From: Flammeovirgaceae bacterium UBA1842
GTDB lineage: Bacteria; Bacteroidota; Bacteroidia; Cytophagales; Cyclobacteriaceae
Length of the DNA: 51,995 bases
NCBI GenBank assembly: GCA_002338655.1
Contig: DDIU01000023.1
Span: forward strand, 1 to 51,995
Direction: 5' to 3'
How positions within the stretch are numbered: position 1 is the stretch's first letter; every line of letters starts with the position of its first letter. Below the pieces are notes generated by a model that was not told where the DNA came from, searched no databases, and saw only the letters and a program-made list of their open reading frames with translations. Positions 43,209-51,975 of this stretch are shown piece by piece. The position numbers were made by a program, and so were the translations under genes.

Positions 43209-44426
43209 TTGGCTAATCAAATACAATATCGCTACGAAAAAGATAATCTGGTAAAGTCAGAACCTGGCAAATATCAAGATACTGAGCTTAAATCTAATGA
43301 GCTTGTTATCAATTTAGGGCCCCAGCACCCATCAACCCACGGGGTGCTACGCCTTGAAATATTGACAGATAATGAAATTATCAAAGATGTTATTCCACAC
43401 ATAGGCTACCTACATCGTTGCTTTGAAAAGCACACAGAGTCACTAGCCTATAATCAGATCATCCCCTATGTTGATAGGATGGACTATTTGTCGTCAATGA
43501 ACAGTGAGCATGCCTATGCAATGGGGGTGGAGAAAATGCTTGGGATCACCGAACAGATTCCCAAAAGGGTAGAATACATTAGGGTATTGGTAGCGGAGCT
43601 TAACCGCTTGGCTTCACATTTTGTAGGGGTCGGATCTTATGCCATGGACATTGGTACGTTTACTCCTTTTTTCTGGATGATGCGCGACAGGGAACATATC
43701 CAGCGGTTGTTGGAATGGGCTTCGGGAGCGCGCCTGCTCTACAATTACATTTGGATTGGGGGGTTGTATTATGATTTGCCTGTAGGTTTTGAAGATCGCT
43801 GCTTGGAATTTATAAAATATTTAAAGCCAAAAATTCCTGAATTGGAAATACTGGTTACCGACAATAAAATATTTATTGACCGTACTGCCAATGTAGGTGT
43901 ACTTCCACTAGACCTGGCCATAAATTATGGAATTACAGGCCCAATGCTACGCGGGTCAGGACTGAAAATGGATTTACGTAAGGTAGATGCCTATTCTGTT
44001 TATCCTGAAATAGACTTTGATATCCCTATTGGAAAAGGAGCCATGGGCACTGTGGGTGACTGTTGGGATAGAACTTATGTACGAATACGTGAAATGTATG
44101 AGTCCATTAGAATTATCGAGCAGTGTTTGACCAAACTTACTACTGAACATAAGCGCACCAAGGAATTTGATCCACAGGCAATAGTACCCAAGAAAATTAG
44201 GCCAAAAGCGCAAGATTTATACTTCAGGGCTGAGAACCCTAGAGGTGAGCTGGGTTTTTTCTTCCGGGCGGACGGAAAAAGCGATATTCCATTCCGTTGT
44301 AAGGCGCGGTCATCGTGTTTTGTCAACCTGTCTATTATTGGTGAACTATCAAAAGGCGCAATGATAGCTGATTTGATCGCTGTTCTGGGCTCCATTGACA
44401 TTGTATTGGGTGAAGTAGACCGCTAA
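43209..44426 (+). CDS. nuoD: NADH-quinone oxidoreductase subunit D
   Basis: A 405-aa subunit forming the quinone site with NuoB. Signs are NLGPQHPSTHGVLRLEI, GYLHRCFEK, YVDRMDYLSSMN, GSGARLLYNY-like WASGARLLYNYIW and the C-terminal SIDIVLGEVDR. The only possible start is a TTG at 43209, because nuoC's stop lies in the same frame two codons upstream. It is complete. Confidence 0.96.
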   Translation: MANQIQYRYEKDNLVKSEPGKYQDTELKSNELVINLGPQHPSTHGVLRLEILTDNEIIKDVIPHIGYLHRCFEKHTESLAYNQIIPYVDRMDYLSSMNSEHAYAMGVEKMLGITEQIPKRVEYIRVLVAELNRLASHFVGVGSYAMDIGTFTPFFWMMRDREHIQRLLEWASGARLLYNYIWIGGLYYDLPVGFEDRCLEFIKYLKPKIPELEILVTDNKIFIDRTANVGVLPLDLAINYGITGPMLRGSGLKMDLRKVDAYSVYPEIDFDIPIGKGAMGTVGDCWDRTYVRIREMYESIRIIEQCLTKLTTEHKRTKEFDPQAIVPKKIRPKAQDLYFRAENPRGELGFFFRADGKSDIPFRCKARSSCFVNLSIIGELSKGAMIADLIAVLGSIDIVLGEVDR

Positions 44427-44430
44427 TGAA

Positions 44431-45918
44431 ATGAAAATCCTCTCAGTTGAACAAATACGGAAACTAGACGACTATACCATTAAGCATGAGCCAATTTCGT
44501 CAGTTGAGTTGATGGAGAGGGCATCAAAGGCCTTTGTAGATTGGTTTGTAGAGCGATTTGATACCAGTGAGGTTATTGCCACTTTCTGTGGAATAGGTAA
44601 TAATGGCGGAGATGGGTTGGCGATCTCACGCTTGCTTATGGCTCAGGGATTTAGCGTTAACGTATTTGTTGTAGGCAACATTGACAAAGCATCAAAGGAT
44701 TTTTCAATCAATTTAGAAAGGCTTGATATCAGCTATAATGTTGTGCAGGAGAAACCGGACTTATCAGGCACCTCGGTAATTATTGATGCCATATTTGGGT
44801 CAGGCCTTTCACGACCAATTGAAGGTGAACTGGCGAAGGTCATTGGATATATTAACGAATCCACTGCCAAAGTGGTATCGGTTGACATACCTTCAGGACT
44901 GTTTGCTGATCAATACACTAACAACGAAAACATTATAAGAGCCGATGAAACAGTAACCTTTCAGCTTCCCAAGTTGGCGTTTATGTTTCCGAATAACTAC
45001 AAGTTTGTCGGTGATTGGCATGTCGTTGATATCGGACTTAGTCCAGCGTTTATTGAAAAGGCCGATAGTTCATTTCACTATGTCACCATTGAAATGGTTA
45101 AAGACTTGCTGAAACCCTCTTCAAAATTTGACCATAAAGGATCCAACGGACATGCACTGATTATAGCCGGAGCCTATGGCACCATTGGGGCGGCTATCAT
45201 GGCCACAAAAGCAGCTTTAAAAACAGGAACGGGCTTATTAACGGTAAATGTACCTCGATGTGGATATGCTATTATTCAAAGTAGCATACCGGAGGCCATG
45301 ACCATTACTGATAGCCATGATGAATACTTGACTGAACCTCAAAATATCGATAAGTATGATGCGCTAGGTATCGGCCCGGGTATTGGCCAACAACCCAAAA
45401 CCACTAAAGCTCTTGCCAATATTTTAAAAAATGCCGTTAAGCCTTTGGTGCTAGATGCTGATGCATTGAATATCATTGCGAGTCAGTCTGAACTCATGGA
45501 GATTATACCTAAAAAGTCAATTCTAACCCCACATTTAAAGGAGTTTGAGCGGTTGTTTGGCACCTGTGAGAATGATTTCAAAAGATTAGAAAAGCAAATA
45601 GAGATAGCTAAAAAACATGGTCTGATAATAATTTTGAAAGGGGCTCATACTTCTATAGCATTGCCAGAGGGTATGGTATACTTTAATTCAACTGGCAATC
45701 CTGGCATGGCTAAAGGGGGTAGTGGGGATGTACTGTGTGGAATATTGACCTCGTTATTGGCTCAAGGTTATGCACCTGAAGGGGCGGCAATATTTGGCGT
45801 TTACCTTCATGGTATGGCAGGTGATTTAGCTAGAGAACTAAAACATGAAAAATCGATGGGGCCCACGGATATAATTGAGGCCATCTCAGAAGCCTATCAC
45901 CTGATTGATAATCGTTAA
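44431..45918 (+). CDS. nnr: Bifunctional NAD(P)H-hydrate epimerase / ADP-dependent NAD(P)H-hydrate dehydratase
   Basis: A 495-aa repair enzyme. The N-terminal YjeF_N domain (about 1-210) has CGIGNNGGDGLAISRLL, IDAIFGSGLSRPI and VDIPSGL. The C-terminal dehydratase (about 225-490) has GPGIGQ, LDADALN, LTPHLKEFERLFG and GNPGMAKGGSGDVLCGIL. It repairs hydrated NADH and NADPH. It follows nuoD by 4 bp, in the place where nuoE would be expected. Its link to complex I may be metabolic (NADH supply) or just positional. Confidence 0.95.
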   Translation: MKILSVEQIRKLDDYTIKHEPISSVELMERASKAFVDWFVERFDTSEVIATFCGIGNNGGDGLAISRLLMAQGFSVNVFVVGNIDKASKDFSINLERLDISYNVVQEKPDLSGTSVIIDAIFGSGLSRPIEGELAKVIGYINESTAKVVSVDIPSGLFADQYTNNENIIRADETVTFQLPKLAFMFPNNYKFVGDWHVVDIGLSPAFIEKADSSFHYVTIEMVKDLLKPSSKFDHKGSNGHALIIAGAYGTIGAAIMATKAALKTGTGLLTVNVPRCGYAIIQSSIPEAMTITDSHDEYLTEPQNIDKYDALGIGPGIGQQPKTTKALANILKNAVKPLVLDADALNIIASQSELMEIIPKKSILTPHLKEFERLFGTCENDFKRLEKQIEIAKKHGLIIILKGAHTSIALPEGMVYFNSTGNPGMAKGGSGDVLCGILTSLLAQGYAPEGAAIFGVYLHGMAGDLARELKHEKSMGPTDIIEAISEAYHLIDNR

Positions 45919-46096
45919 AGATTGTTAATTGACGTAAAAATTTCATTATTTTCTCAAATATTATGTGGTTTATTGGTTTTCTACAATAACCTTATTAAAC
46001 CTTATCCGTATCAAAAGGGTGTGCAACGTAATCTGCCATTAGAAATTGCTAAAATATTGGTTTGATTATTGCTTTAAATAAAGAAATACATAGAAG

Positions 46097-46465
46097 ATGA
46101 AATTTGCCAAATACATATTCATATTCGCAATCATGGTTAGCATGGTTCAGGTTTCTTTTGCACAAACCACTACAAGAGAGTTGGACAGATTCAGCAATGA
46201 GTCTTTGGAGGCTAAAAACGAAGTAAAAATATTTCCTAATCCAAGTACTGACTTTCTGGAAGTAAAAATTGTCAACTCTACATTAGAAAATGCCTCATTT
46301 ACTGTCCATAATATTATTGGTAATGTGGTGAATACGGAAATTGAGCCGATAGGCGAAAATGAATTTAGGATCAGAGTGAAAGATTTAGCGCCAGGCTATT
46401 ATCTACTGGCGATTAAAGATGATAAAAACATATTCAAAGAAACATACAAGTTTCTGAAACGATAA
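46097..46465 (+). CDS. Minimal secreted protein: signal peptide plus T9SS C-terminal sorting domain
   Basis: A 122-aa protein with a signal peptide ending near SFAQ (residue 23), a spacer of about 20 residues, and then a complete type IX sorting domain (KIFPNPSTDFLEVKI, TVHNIIGNVV, LAPGYYLLAI, TYKFLKR). T9SS tails are usually attached to large cargo; here no cargo domain remains. It has its own terminator at 46485-46523. Either a very short surface protein or a relic of a larger one. Confidence 0.85.
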   Translation: MKFAKYIFIFAIMVSMVQVSFAQTTTRELDRFSNESLEAKNEVKIFPNPSTDFLEVKIVNSTLENASFTVHNIIGNVVNTEIEPIGENEFRIRVKDLAPGYYLLAIKDDKNIFKETYKFLKR

Positions 46466-46484
46466 GGTTAAGGTTAATTGAAAT

Positions 46485-46523
46485 AAAAAACCCTGTCTTG
46501 GATTATCCAGACAGGGTTTTTTG
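46485..46523 (+). terminator. Intrinsic terminator after the T9SS-tail gene
   Basis: AAAACCCTGTCT and AGACAGGGTTTT form a long stem around TGGATTATCC (which adds GGAT/ATCC pairing), followed by a T-run. It is 20 bp past the stop codon. The A-run on the far side would also let it work on the minus strand. Confidence 0.85.
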
Positions 46524-46554
46524 TTATCCTTAATCCATCCGATGGATAAAAAGG

Positions 46555-46589
46555 TATTCACCGGGTGACTCCAAGTCACCCGGTGAATA
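46555..46589. repeat. REP-like hairpin, copy 3
   Basis: A perfect 16-bp inverted repeat (TATTCACCGGGTGACT and its complement) with a CCA loop. It has the same size and layout as 17109-17143, and 11 of 16 stem positions agree, with every difference matched in the other arm. A degenerate half (CCATCCGATGG) lies at about 46535-46545. It lies 6 bp beyond the asnS stop on the minus strand. Confidence 0.8.
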
Positions 46590-46594
46590 AAGTC

Positions 46595-48037
46595 TTAAAA
46601 TTCTGCGTGTTCAGGAGTTCGTGGGAATGGAATTACGTCCCTAATATTTCCCATACCAGTAACAAAGAGCATCAATCGTTCAAAGCCCAATCCAAATCCA
46701 CTATGTGGAGCTGTGCCGAATTTTCTTAACTCTAAGTACCACCATAAGTCTTTCTCAGGGATACCCATTTCCTCAATTCTTGATTTCAGGTTATCATAGC
46801 GTTCTTCACGTTGTGATCCGCCAATGATCTCACCAATACCAGGGAAAAGCACATCCATGGCAGCTACAGTTTTACCGTCTTCATTTTGGCGCATATAAAA
46901 CGCCTTGATGTCCCTTGGGTAATCACGTAAAATAACTGGTTTCTTGAAGTGTTTTTCTACCAAATAGCGTTCATGTTCCGATTGTAGATCGGCCCCCCAT
47001 TCATTGATAAGGTATTTGAATTTCTTCTTCTTGTTTGGATTTGAGTTTCTTAATATATCGATAGCTTCAGTATATGTAAGCCGCACAAATTCATTTTCAA
47101 CAACGAATTTTAGCCTTTCCATCAGACTCATTTCAGCACGTTGCTGCTGAGGTTTTTGTTTGTCTTCATCTTGGCTGCGTTTGTCAAGAAACGCTAAATC
47201 GTCAGCACAATTTTCAAGCGCATAAGTGACAAGGTATTTCAAAAATTCCTCGGCCAAATCCATGTTGTCAATAATATCATAAAAGGCCATCTCTGGCTCT
47301 ATCATCCAAAACTCTGCAAGGTGACGGGAAGTATTCGAGTTTTCTGCCCTGAAAGTAGGTCCAAAAGTGTATACTTCTGACAATGCCATGCATGCAGTTT
47401 CCGCTTCCAATTGACCCGATACCGTCAGGTTTGTTTCTTTACCAAAGAAATCTTCTTTGAAATCGACCTTTCCTTCTTCGTTCTTGGGGATGTTGTTTAA
47501 ATCTAAATTGGTAACGGCAAACATTTCCCCAGCACCTTCTGCGTCCGATCCAGTGATTATAGGTGTATGCACATTGAAAAACCCTTTTTCAGTAAAGAAT
47601 TTATGCACTGCAAATATCATAGCATGCCTAACTCTGTAGATCGCGCTAAAAGTACTTGTGCGCACTCTCAGGTGAGCTATTTCCCTTAAAAATTCCAGGG
47701 AATGCTTTTTAGGCTGAAGTGGGTATTTATCAGCATCAGCATCGCCCAGTATTTCTAGGGATTTAACTTTGATTTCAACGGATTGGCCTTTGCCCATCGA
47801 CTCCACTACCTCGCCAACTACAGAAATACAGGCACCAGTCGTAACTCTTTTTAGTAAATTTTCGTCTGTTGTATTGAAGTCGACCACGGCTTGAATATTA
47901 TTGATGGTTGAACCGTCATTGATGGCGATAAACTGGTTATTTCGGAAGGTTCTTACCCATCCCTTAACAGTTAATTCTTCGCCTACCTTCGATGCATTCA
48001 ATACATCAATTATTTTGGTTCTTTTAGTTGCGCCCAC
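46595..48037 (-). CDS. asnS: Asparaginyl-tRNA synthetase
   Basis: A 480-aa class II synthetase with an N-terminal OB-fold (VKGWVRTFRNNQFIAINDGS) and a catalytic core. Motif 2 is near FRAENSNTSRHLAEFWMIEPE, and motif 3 is GFGLGFERLMLF near the end, followed by NIRDVIPFPRTP. The AsnRS-like residues and length separate it from AspRS. It diverges from rpoN. Confidence 0.96.
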   Translation of the reverse strand: MGATKRTKIIDVLNASKVGEELTVKGWVRTFRNNQFIAINDGSTINNIQAVVDFNTTDENLLKRVTTGACISVVGEVVESMGKGQSVEIKVKSLEILGDADADKYPLQPKKHSLEFLREIAHLRVRTSTFSAIYRVRHAMIFAVHKFFTEKGFFNVHTPIITGSDAEGAGEMFAVTNLDLNNIPKNEEGKVDFKEDFFGKETNLTVSGQLEAETACMALSEVYTFGPTFRAENSNTSRHLAEFWMIEPEMAFYDIIDNMDLAEEFLKYLVTYALENCADDLAFLDKRSQDEDKQKPQQQRAEMSLMERLKFVVENEFVRLTYTEAIDILRNSNPNKKKKFKYLINEWGADLQSEHERYLVEKHFKKPVILRDYPRDIKAFYMRQNEDGKTVAAMDVLFPGIGEIIGGSQREERYDNLKSRIEEMGIPEKDLWWYLELRKFGTAPHSGFGLGFERLMLFVTGMGNIRDVIPFPRTPEHAEF

Positions 48038-48125
48038 GTTGTTTGTTGATTACAATAGAATTAATAAAAATGACCGCAAAAAAACGATAAATAAAGCTTT
48101 TTATCAAAGAATAGCTGAAATATAA

Positions 48126-48133
48126 TAACTTTG
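48126..48133 (+). promoter_or_regulatory. Putative -7 box for rpoN
   Basis: TAACTTTG is an exact TAnnTTTG match, 41 bp upstream of the rpoN ATG, in the divergent asnS-rpoN spacer. No strong -33 TTTG is visible. Confidence 0.45.
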
Positions 48134-48174
48134 ATGTAAATTGATAGTAGGTCAAATAATTGTAAAAAATACAC

Positions 48175-49608
48175 ATGCAAAGACTTGGTTTAACCCAAAG
48201 TTTACAACAAAAATTATCTCCACAGCAGATACAATTCATCAAGCTGTTGCAGATACCTACGGCTGAACTTGACCAAAGGGTAGAGGAGGAGTTGGAGGAC
48301 AATCCGACATTGGAGGAGGGGAAGGAAGAACCTGAAGAAACCCAAGACGATTTTGAGGAGGAGAACTCGACAGATGATGATTTGGACGTAGACGATTATT
48401 TGCGTGATGATGATATCAGTGGTTATAAAATGCAAGGCGATGGCGATAATGGTGAAGACCGTGATATGCCTATTGCTATGTATTCCACACTTAACGAACA
48501 GTTGATCAATCAATTGGGATATTTAAAGCTTGATGACCATCAATATAATATAGGAAAGCAACTGATTGGTAGTATAGAAAGTGATGGTTATATCAGGCGT
48601 GATCTTGATGCCATAATCAATGACTTGGCCTTCTCACAAAATATTGAAACAGACATTGATGAAGTGGAGGAGGTGCTACGAAAGATCCAGACTTTTGATC
48701 CTGCAGGAATTGCTGCTCGTGACCTTCAAGAATGTTTGCTGTTACAGCTGGAACGAAGAGCCGATGATCAGAATGTAGATGTCATTGTAGCCAAACTTAT
48801 CATAGAACAATGCTTTGATGAGTTTACCAAAAAACATTACAGCAAGATCATGAAAAAGCTGGATCTTGAAGATGAAGAATACATAAAAGACGCCATTGAG
48901 TTGATCCGTAAGCTCAACCCCAAACCTGGAGGGTCTTCAGGAGGGATGGCCCGGACGCAATACTTAATACCTGATTTCATTCTTACCAATGACAATGGGG
49001 ATTTGGAGCTTTCATTAAATTCGCGCAATGCGCCTGAATTGCGTGTGAGTAGGTCCTATTCTGAGATGTTAAAAGCCTATGATAAGAGTGATAAAACAGA
49101 CAAAAAATTAAAAGATACAGTTTCGTTTGTCAAGCAGAAGCTCGATGCCGCCAAATGGTTTATCGATGCCATTAAGCAGCGGCAACATACACTGCTCAAT
49201 ACAATGCGGGCCATTATTGATTATCAGTATGAATATTTTTTGGAGGGCGATGAAAGTAAGCTCAGGCCAATGATATTAAAGGATATCGCAGAAATTATTA
49301 AAATGGATATTTCCACTGTTTCCAGAGTGGCGAATAGTAAGGCAATCCAAACTGATTTCGGTATTTTTCCACTTAAGTACTTCTTTTCAGAAGGTATAGC
49401 CACTGATTCTGGTGAGGATGTAAGTAGTAGGGAAGTGAAAAACGAATTGAAAATGATAATTGAAGCAGAGGAGAAAAAGAAACCGCTTTCGGATGACAAG
49501 CTCGAAAAGATGTTGAATGCCAAAGGGTATAACATTGCCCGGAGAACTGTTGCGAAATACCGAGAGCAACTTAATATACCTGTTGCCAGACTTAGAAAGG
49601 AATTATAG
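48175..49608 (+). CDS. rpoN: RNA polymerase sigma-54 factor
   Basis: A 477-aa sigma factor. Region I is Gln-rich (LTQSLQQKLSPQQIQFIKLLQ, 5-25). A very acidic region II follows (about 45-85). The core-binding domain follows with FDPAGIAARDLQECLLLQL. The C-terminal domain has the DNA-binding HTH (MDISTVSRVANSKAIQT) and the RpoN box ARRTVAKYRE (455-464). It directs -24/-12 promoters under enhancer-binding activators. Its stop codon shares one base with the next gene's GTG. Confidence 0.97.
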   Translation: MQRLGLTQSLQQKLSPQQIQFIKLLQIPTAELDQRVEEELEDNPTLEEGKEEPEETQDDFEEENSTDDDLDVDDYLRDDDISGYKMQGDGDNGEDRDMPIAMYSTLNEQLINQLGYLKLDDHQYNIGKQLIGSIESDGYIRRDLDAIINDLAFSQNIETDIDEVEEVLRKIQTFDPAGIAARDLQECLLLQLERRADDQNVDVIVAKLIIEQCFDEFTKKHYSKIMKKLDLEDEEYIKDAIELIRKLNPKPGGSSGGMARTQYLIPDFILTNDNGDLELSLNSRNAPELRVSRSYSEMLKAYDKSDKTDKKLKDTVSFVKQKLDAAKWFIDAIKQRQHTLLNTMRAIIDYQYEYFLEGDESKLRPMILKDIAEIIKMDISTVSRVANSKAIQTDFGIFPLKYFFSEGIATDSGEDVSSREVKNELKMIIEAEEKKKPLSDDKLEKMLNAKGYNIARRTVAKYREQLNIPVARLRKEL

Positions 49609-50228
49609 TGCAAAAAACCCTGGCTAACCTTATTTCATATATATTTCATCCTTTGTTAATGGCCACAGGCTTATTGGCAATCCTGTACTTGTTTGCCCCA
49701 ACGGTCATTCAACCCATCAGTGAATCTTCAATTAGGCTAGTGTTGTTGATGGTATTCATCCTTACTTATGTGATCCCATTGATTAGTATTGGGATGTTAA
49801 AAATCACTTCCAGTATTTCCAGTTATAAACTTTCCAATCGCAGGGAAAGATTGATGCCTTTCTTTTTTGTAACTCTTTATTACGGGCTAACCACTTATTT
49901 ATTTGCGAGTAAACTGGTACTTGGTTATACTTTACTTGTCGTTTTTTCGACAATTACAGCCGTTATTTTTTTGGTAACGGTCTTTACTTTTTTTATAAAA
50001 ATCAGTGCTCATAGCGCGGGGGCTTGGGGTATTATTGGGTTCTTGGTGGCCTTACATTATAAATATCCTGATAGTCGTTTGATGTTTCCAATATTGGTAG
50101 GGCTAATTATAGCTGGTATTATCAATTCTTCAAGACTTTATTTAAATGAACATAACCTCAAAGAAGTAGCCTATGGCTCACTGTTAGGTTTTTCGGTAAG
50201 CTTTGGAGCTATTTTAATTTTAACCTGA
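49608..50228 (+). CDS. PAP2-like membrane protein
   Basis: A 206-aa protein with about six membrane helices. It starts at a GTG overlapping the rpoN stop. Traces of the PAP2 phosphatase signature are visible: KLSNRRERLMPFF, ISAHSAGAWG (in place of PSGH) and SRLYLNEHNLKEV (SR-x5-H-x3-E, Asp replaced by Glu). The first motif and the Asp are weak, so it may be a catalytically altered member. Tight overlap with rpoN suggests co-expression. Confidence 0.7.
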   Translation: MQKTLANLISYIFHPLLMATGLLAILYLFAPTVIQPISESSIRLVLLMVFILTYVIPLISIGMLKITSSISSYKLSNRRERLMPFFFVTLYYGLTTYLFASKLVLGYTLLVVFSTITAVIFLVTVFTFFIKISAHSAGAWGIIGFLVALHYKYPDSRLMFPILVGLIIAGIINSSRLYLNEHNLKEVAYGSLLGFSVSFGAILILT

Positions 50229-50233
50229 TACTT

Positions 50234-51013
50234 ATGTACGAATTTTTAAAATACAAAAACGAAGGTGGGGTAGCCACCATAACACTCAACAGACCTGACG
50301 TATATAACGCCTTTAATGATGGTTTAAGTTTTGAACTTCAAGCCGCTTTAAAGGAAGCCACCAAAGACCAATCCGTACGAGTTGTGGTGATTACTGGAGA
50401 AGGGAAAGCCTTCTGTTCAGGACAGGATTTAAAGGCCTCCTCTACTCAGGAGAAGAGATCATTTATTGACTCCTTGCATAAACGTTACAATCCCATTATC
50501 AGGGCAATGCGTAATATGCCCAAGCCTATCATTGCCAGACTTAATGGTGTGGCTGCTGGGGCAGGCTGTTCATTGGCATTGGCTTGTGATATAATTGTAG
50601 CCGCTGAGGAGGCCATGATGGTGGAGGTGTTTGTAAACATTGGGTTAGTGCTCGATTCAGGATCGTCTTACTTTCTACCGCGCTTGATTGGGTCTGCGAA
50701 AGCCTTTGAAATGAGTACAATGGGTAGTCGAATTAAAGGTAAAGAAGCCTTTGAAATGGGTTTGGTGAATAAGGTAGTTCCATTAGAGAACCTTGATGAG
50801 GCGGTAAAGGTCTATACCGATTACTATGCCAATGCGCCAACCAAAGCCATTGGCATGATGAAGAAAATGCTCAATAAATCAGGAAATAGTTCTTTAGACG
50901 ATATGCTTGATTATGAAGCTTACTGTCAGGAAATAGCAGGCAGTACAGAAGATTATAAAGAAGGGGTAAACGCCTTTTTAGAAAAAAGAAAAGCAGCCTT
51001 TAAAGGCTGCTAA
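50234..51013 (+). CDS. Enoyl-CoA hydratase/isomerase (PaaG-like)
   Basis: A 259-aa crotonase. The oxyanion-hole parts are AFCSGQDLKA and GVAAGAGCSLALACD. NIGLVLDSGSSYFLPRLIG is close to PaaG, the ring-opening isomerase of phenylacetate breakdown. No other paa genes are nearby, so general fatty-acid or amino-acid catabolism is also possible. It ends in a palindrome that doubles as a terminator. Confidence 0.85.
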   Translation: MYEFLKYKNEGGVATITLNRPDVYNAFNDGLSFELQAALKEATKDQSVRVVVITGEGKAFCSGQDLKASSTQEKRSFIDSLHKRYNPIIRAMRNMPKPIIARLNGVAAGAGCSLALACDIIVAAEEAMMVEVFVNIGLVLDSGSSYFLPRLIGSAKAFEMSTMGSRIKGKEAFEMGLVNKVVPLENLDEAVKVYTDYYANAPTKAIGMMKKMLNKSGNSSLDDMLDYEAYCQEIAGSTEDYKEGVNAFLEKRKAAFKGC

Positions 51014-51018
51014 TTTTT
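50992..51018 (+). terminator. Terminator overlapping the end of the enoyl-CoA hydratase gene
   Basis: AGCAGCCTTT and AAAGGCTGCT (50992-51011) form a 20-bp perfect palindrome, followed by AATTTTT. The stem includes the last codons and the first base of the stop codon. Confidence 0.7.
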
Positions 51019-51025
51019 GAGTGTG

Positions 51026-51105
51026 GTCATTGTGAACGATCCCGATGTAAAACGGGAGAGAGTGGCAATCTCATAATTCGAGACTGCTTCGTTCCTCGCA
51101 GTAAC
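51026..51105. repeat. Dispersed palindromic repeat (GTCATTGTGAACGA type)
   Basis: One arm opens GTCATTGTGAACGA and includes GGCAATCTC; the other, read in reverse, opens GTTACTGCGAGGAACGAAGC and includes AGTCTC. Together they make a long imperfect palindrome of the TCATTGCGAG-GAACGAAGCAATCTC kind seen scattered in many bacterial genomes. It lies between convergent genes. Confidence 0.7.
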
Positions 51106-51110
51106 CAAGT

Positions 51111-51860
51111 TTAGAATCCCGTAAAAGAAAGACCAACAGTTATATTATTGGCATCTGTTTGTAAAGGGCCTTTGCCTGATTCAAACAATGGACTTAAACT
51201 TTGGTAATAGAAAACGTTGAATCCACCAACGCCAATTCTACCAACAACCCCATATCTAAAACGGTTGAGTCCAAAGTCATTCTTTACTTTGGCTTTTATA
51301 TTATTTCCGTCCTCTTTGTATTTCACTTTTGTATGTGAACTCATTAAGATGCCCGCTTTGAACCCAACACCTAACTTGAAACTTCTTTTGGTGTCGTTTG
51401 GATTGGCATAAAACCTAAACTCTATTGGGATGTCTAGATAGTTGGCAACGAGCATTGATTTTTTAACATCGCCAAAGCCAAGCGTATCAATAGCCACCAT
51501 GTTTTCACCATTGACGTCCAATGTATTTATTAATGTGACATCGCTATCAAATTTATAACGGTCAAGCCCAACACCGATTCCGGGCATAAAGAAAAAACTG
51601 GAATTTGATATTTGTATGTCATACAGATAATAAAAATTCAATGTTCTTGAACCAAATGCTTTTGTGTCTAACCCAGGGTTATTATTCTGCAGTAAATTCC
51701 AGCCCAATTCAATCAACAAGGTACCAGGCACATCTGGACGGGCTTGTCTTTTCCTTATTTGCATAGGCCCTTTTTCTGCTTTAATCTGTGGTACTTCACC
51801 AGCCAATACTGACAATGAAACTAAACCAATTACTACCGTAGCTACTATTCTCTTCATCAT
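51111..51860 (-). CDS. Outer-membrane beta-barrel protein (PorT/OmpW-like)
   Basis: A 249-aa protein with a signal peptide (VATVVIGLVSLSVLAG) and eight or so amphipathic strands after residue 45. It has features of the Bacteroidota 'porin family/beta-barrel' proteins (LGVGFKAGILMSSHTKVKYK, RYGVVGRIGVGGFNVFYYQSLSPLF) and an aromatic C-terminus (SFTGF). The function is unknown. It has its own -7 box at 51901-51908. Confidence 0.8.
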   Translation of the reverse strand: MMKRIVATVVIGLVSLSVLAGEVPQIKAEKGPMQIRKRQARPDVPGTLLIELGWNLLQNNNPGLDTKAFGSRTLNFYYLYDIQISNSSFFFMPGIGVGLDRYKFDSDVTLINTLDVNGENMVAIDTLGFGDVKKSMLVANYLDIPIEFRFYANPNDTKRSFKLGVGFKAGILMSSHTKVKYKEDGNNIKAKVKNDFGLNRFRYGVVGRIGVGGFNVFYYQSLSPLFESGKGPLQTDANNITVGLSFTGF

Positions 51861-51900
51861 AAAATTAAAACCTAAAATTTGCCATATTATTGTGACCGCG

Positions 51901-51908
51901 CAAAGATA
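51901..51908 (-). promoter_or_regulatory. Putative -7 box for the beta-barrel gene
   Basis: The minus strand reads TATCTTTG, matching TAnnTTTG, 40 bp upstream of the ATG. The -33 element is not clear. Confidence 0.45.
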
Positions 51909-51932
51909 GCGTTTTTTAAAAAAGTACCTTTT

Positions 51933-51959
51933 TTTGAGCGAATTAATTATTTACCTTTG
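51933..51959 (+). promoter_or_regulatory. Putative complete promoter reading out of the window
   Basis: TTTG (51933-51936) and TACCTTTG (51952-51959), 15 bp apart, match the two halves of the Bacteroidota promoter. The tRNA-like sequence begins 17 bp further on. Confidence 0.5.
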
Positions 51960-51975
51960 CCACTTCTTTAAGAAT

